Shown piece after piece: positions 61,183 through 64,000 of a stretch of DNA of 64,000 bases. The first letter of the stretch is position 1; the number at the start of each line of letters is the position of its first letter. The DNA is from Arcicella sp038230735 (lineage in GTDB: Bacteria > Bacteroidota > Bacteroidia > Cytophagales > Spirosomataceae): NCBI GenBank assembly GCA_038230735.1, contig JBBRMR010000016.1:1-64000 (forward strand), in the 5' to 3' direction. Position numbers and translations under genes: made by a program. A model generated the notes under the pieces. That model had not been told where the DNA came from. It made no database searches and was given only the letters and a program-made list of their open reading frames with translations.

Positions 61183-62247
61183 ATGAAATTAACCAAAATA
61201 AAAACAAAAGCCGATGGCACGAATGATGTAAAAGTGCTTGTAATTTATACAGGAGGTACTTTGGGGATGGTTTATGAGGCTAAAACGGATAGTTTAGTGC
61301 CTTTCGATTTTGCCCAAATCCCCGATAATTTACCCGAAATGGCTCGATTAGATTTTGAAATTTCGGTTTTAACTTTCGATAATTTACTTGATTCTTCTAA
61401 TATGAATCCTTCTATTTGGATAATTTTAGCAAAAATCATTGGCGAACACTATGCACTTTACGATTCCTTCGTAATACTTCACGGAACGGATACAATGGCT
61501 TATACAGCTTCGGCTTTAAGTTATTTATTGGAAGATTTGAATAAACCAGTCATTTTAACGGGGGCTCAATTGCCCATTGGCGTTGCTCGAACGGACGCTA
61601 AGGAAAATTTTATAACCGCCCTTGAAATTGCAGCGGATAGAAATTCTCATAATCACCCCAAAGTTTCGGAAGTTTGTATTTACTTCAATTCACTTTTGTT
61701 ACGTGGAAACCGTACCAGAAAAAATGAGAGTGTACAATTTAACGCTTTTGAATCAGAAAATTATCCAGTTTTAGCGGAAGCGGGAGTGAAGATTGAATAT
61801 AGTAAACCTTTTATTCGTCATTATCAAGAAAATGCAGTTTTGAAAGTTCATGAACGACTGGATGAAAATGTAATTATTTTGAAATTATTTCCAGGTATTT
61901 CTCAAAAAGTTGTTCGTAATATTTTGGAAATTAATGGTTTGCGTGGCGTGGTATTAGAAACCTTCGGTTCTGGAAATGCTCCCACAGTTGCTTGGTTTTT
62001 GGATTTAATGAAAGAATTTGTAGAAAAAGGTATTGTTATTTTTAATGTTTCGCAATGCAATGGCGGTCGTGTTATGCAGGGGCATTATCAAACAAGCCAT
62101 TCATTGCAAGAGATGGGTGTGGTGAGTGGGGCAGATTTAACTACTGAGGCAGCTATTACGAAATTGATGTTTGCTTTGGGGCAATCGTCAGATATTCAAG
62201 AAGTTAAGAAAATATTACGTCATTCCATTGCGGGAGAAATGTCTTAA
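61183..62247 (+). CDS. ansA: Type I L-asparaginase
   Basis: Hydrolyses L-asparagine to aspartate and ammonia. The two catalytic Thr motifs are VIYTGGTLGMVY and VILHGTDTMAYTASAL. There is no signal peptide, so it is the cytoplasmic type I enzyme; 354 residues is typical. TGAQLPIGVARTDAKEN and GNAPTVAWF fit the family. The start at 61183 lies just after the 36-bp repeat array. Bacteroidota often encode this gene next to tatD. Confidence 0.92.
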   Translation: MKLTKIKTKADGTNDVKVLVIYTGGTLGMVYEAKTDSLVPFDFAQIPDNLPEMARLDFEISVLTFDNLLDSSNMNPSIWIILAKIIGEHYALYDSFVILHGTDTMAYTASALSYLLEDLNKPVILTGAQLPIGVARTDAKENFITALEIAADRNSHNHPKVSEVCIYFNSLLLRGNRTRKNESVQFNAFESENYPVLAEAGVKIEYSKPFIRHYQENAVLKVHERLDENVIILKLFPGISQKVVRNILEINGLRGVVLETFGSGNAPTVAWFLDLMKEFVEKGIVIFNVSQCNGGRVMQGHYQTSHSLQEMGVVSGADLTTEAAITKLMFALGQSSDIQEVKKILRHSIAGEMS

Positions 62248-62258
62248 ACCTAACTAAA

Positions 62259-63605
62259 ATGCTAACACCACTATTTGTCTCCATTTTACTCTTGGTTAGC
62301 ATTTTGCTAATTATACTTTTAAGTTCAAAATACAAATTCAACACATTTTATGTCTTGTTTGTCGTGGCAATATTGGTTGGAATTGTAGCTCAATTTTCAG
62401 GAGAGGAGGTTATCAAGAATTTAAAAGCAGGTTTTGGACATACGCTTGAAAAAATCGGTTTGCTTATTATTTTGGGTACAACGTTGGGGGTAATTTTAGA
62501 TAAAACTAAGGCTACTATCAGCATTGCTAATTTTATTCTAAAAAAAACGGGTGAAAAAAAGGCGGGAATTGCCATTACTTTAATCGGATTTTTAATCGGT
62601 TTACCCATTTTTTGTGATTCTGGATTCATCGTTTTGAGCGGCTTATTACATTCCTTGGGCAAGAAAGTTAAGAATTCGGAGGTCTTTTTTACGATATGTT
62701 TAGCAGGTTCTTTATACGCTGTTCATTGCCTTGTTCCTCCCCACCCAGGTATCACGGCAGCCGCTGGGCAAATGAGTGTAGAGTTAGGTCAGACCATGAT
62801 TTTGGGTACACTTTTGGCAATTCCAACAACAATAATTGTTTACTTTTGGGCAAAATTTGCAGGAAAAAAATACCAAGAACTTTATATAGAACAACCTGAA
62901 AATCAAGCTATTAATATAAATTCTGATAGTACTTATCTGCCAAACCCACTTCAATCTTTTTTGCCCATCATTGTTCCCATATTACTCATTTCTATCAAAT
63001 CTCTCGTTTTGTTAGATGCTTCTATTTTCTCAGAAAAAATAGTTTCCATCATAAAATTCATGGGCGAACCCGTGATGGCATTATTTGTTGGAATCATCTT
63101 ATCAATATCACTTTTTAGGAAAATTGATAAAACTGAAATCAATCATTTATTGGAGAATGCCATAGAAAAGGCGGGACCAATTTTAGCTATCATTGCCATT
63201 GGAGGAGCTTTTGGAGAAATTATAAAATTGTTGGATTTAGGAAAAGTATTTGGCGAAATATTGGTAGAAAATAAATTAGGATTATTAATTCCGTTCTTGC
63301 TCACGGTACTTTTCAAAACCGCCCAAGGTTCTTCAACGGTAGCCATAATCTCCTCAACCTCAATTGTTTTGCCATTATTACCTTCATTGGGATTAGATTC
63401 AGAATGGGGACGACAAATTACACTAATGGCAATGGGGGCAGGATCAATGATGGTTTCTCATGCCAACGATGCCTATTTTTGGGTGGTTTCAAGATTTGGC
63501 AATTTGAATACCAATTTGGCAATAAAATCGTATTCAATGATGACTTTTTTGATGGGGATTTCTACTTTTTTGATGATTTTATTAGTCAATTTTTTGCATG
63601 GATAA
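62259..63605 (+). CDS. GntP family permease (gluconate/organic acid:H+ symporter)
   Basis: A 448-residue transporter with about 12-14 helices. Family motifs: GFGHTLEKIGLLIILGTTLGVILDKT, GLPIFCDSGFIVLSGL, LVPPHPGITAAAG and KTAQGSSTVAIISS. GntP members take up gluconate, other hexonates or similar acids. No matching kinase or dehydrogenase is adjacent. It lies 11 bases after the asparaginase gene and its end overlaps the convergent flavin reductase gene by 24 bases. Confidence 0.92.
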   Translation: MLTPLFVSILLLVSILLIILLSSKYKFNTFYVLFVVAILVGIVAQFSGEEVIKNLKAGFGHTLEKIGLLIILGTTLGVILDKTKATISIANFILKKTGEKKAGIAITLIGFLIGLPIFCDSGFIVLSGLLHSLGKKVKNSEVFFTICLAGSLYAVHCLVPPHPGITAAAGQMSVELGQTMILGTLLAIPTTIIVYFWAKFAGKKYQELYIEQPENQAININSDSTYLPNPLQSFLPIIVPILLISIKSLVLLDASIFSEKIVSIIKFMGEPVMALFVGIILSISLFRKIDKTEINHLLENAIEKAGPILAIIAIGGAFGEIIKLLDLGKVFGEILVENKLGLLIPFLLTVLFKTAQGSSTVAIISSTSIVLPLLPSLGLDSEWGRQITLMAMGAGSMMVSHANDAYFWVVSRFGNLNTNLAIKSYSMMTFLMGISTFLMILLVNFLHG

Positions 63606-64000
63606 AAGCAAAAGCCAAGCCTCTTGAATTTTATTTTCCTCTAATAAAAATTTAGCTTTTTGAAATAATTTTTCAGACTCAACAGATTGATTTTCAAACC
63701 TATAATTATTAACCAGTTCCCAAGAAGGTAAACTTTCTACATTGCCTAATTTCCCCAAATCATTTCCAGATAATTCTTTTGAATAGCGGATAAATTCGGG
63801 AATTAGGTCAATTCCAATACCTGTGGTTCGGATTGGTTTGGGTACTTCAAACATGGTTTGGGGCGTAATTCGTGCGTACCAATCTCCACCCATACGTGCC
63901 ACCCAATCGGTTTTATGTTGGTCAATTTTACCATTTTCTCCAAATAAAGAATCAGTAATATGAGCCATCAAAACTTCGCAAATTACGATATTTGCCGTTC
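63582..64000 (-). CDS. Flavin reductase-like (FMN-binding split barrel) protein, partial at window edge
   Basis: The 3' part of a gene that continues beyond position 64000. The frame is open to the edge without a stop. Reading upstream of the internal ATG at 63968 gives TANIVICEVLMAHITDSL, which matches the flavin reductase family. Further matches are DWVARMGGDWYARI, FEVPKPIRTTGIGIDLIPEF and GNDLGKLGNVESLP. The C-terminal 45 residues are a helical extension usual in Bacteroidota members. The family reduces FMN or carries flavin for partner oxygenases. Confidence 0.85.
   Translation of the reverse strand, partial: TANIVICEVLMAHITDSLFGENGKIDQHKTDWVARMGGDWYARITPQTMFEVPKPIRTTGIGIDLIPEFIRYSKELSGNDLGKLGNVESLPSWELVNNYRFENQSVESEKLFQKAKFLLEENKIQEAWLLLLSMQKID

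Noticed and set aside
63582..63968. A stand-alone 129-residue gene at the right edge
   Set aside because: The frame stays open upstream to position 64000, and the residues before the internal ATG match the flavin reductase family, so it is the end of a longer gene.

Overview
The window looks like a chromosomal segment of a member of the Bacteroidota, most likely order Cytophagales. The evidence is an AT-rich, densely packed genome with weak Shine-Dalgarno signals; matches to the Bacteroidota -7 promoter element TAnnTTTG; a type IX secretion (T9SS) sorting domain; a tRNA without an encoded CCA end; and characteristic families such as a multi-SLBB exporter, a secreted protein usually labelled 'asparagine synthetase B', and an IorAB-type oxidoreductase pair. 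A genus cannot be named from the sequence alone.

Layout. (1) 0.2-13.5 kb, + strand: a surface-polysaccharide export and assembly locus. It holds an SLBB outer-membrane exporter, a Wzz-like protein, a Wzm/Wzt ABC exporter with a C-terminal glycan-binding domain, a sugar aminotransferase, a membrane glycosyltransferase, WbqC, a NeuD-type acyltransferase, a methyltransferase, a GH43-like propeller protein and a PhyH-type dioxygenase. (2) 13.7-25.5 kb: a lipoprotein hydrolase, a glycosyltransferase, the 'AsnB-like' secreted protein, a MacB-like permease, tRNA-Leu(CAA), xylulokinase, a uppP-truB-ribF run, and iorAB. (3) 25.5-33.5 kb, mostly - strand: a DUF218 protein, topoisomerase IV subunit A, a polytopic membrane protein, a CoA-type NUDIX hydrolase, an FAD-dependent oxidoreductase and a small lipoprotein.

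(4) 33.6-44.0 kb, + strand: a T9SS cargo protein, then a second glycan island. Its core is a split transketolase whose two halves flank a single gene that fuses a sugar-nucleotide epimerase to a polyprenyl-phosphate-type glycosyltransferase. A polytopic membrane protein, paralogous to the one at 29-31 kb, an acyltransferase-3, a GT2 enzyme and UDP-galactopyranose mutase follow. (5) 44.0-51.6 kb: a large anchored propeller protein, an MBOAT/SGNH pair typical of polysaccharide O-acetylation, then oxyR and an UMF1-type transporter joined by ATGA overlaps. (6) 51.7-64 kb: an SDR, a YyaL-type thioredoxin-domain protein, a secreted protein, ruvC, a third glycan cluster (LPG-synthase-like membrane protein, two GT2 enzymes, polysaccharide deacetylase), tatD, L-asparaginase, a GntP permease and a truncated flavin reductase at the right edge.

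Most of the window is therefore cell-envelope glycan work. Candidate new biology: the transketolase / epimerase-GT2 / membrane-protein module at 35.3-40.9 kb; a membrane protein family marked by a QHNEHR motif; and several short palindromic or iterated repeats that lie between genes and in two places supply the last codons of a gene. All assignments come from reading sequence by eye; no database search was run.
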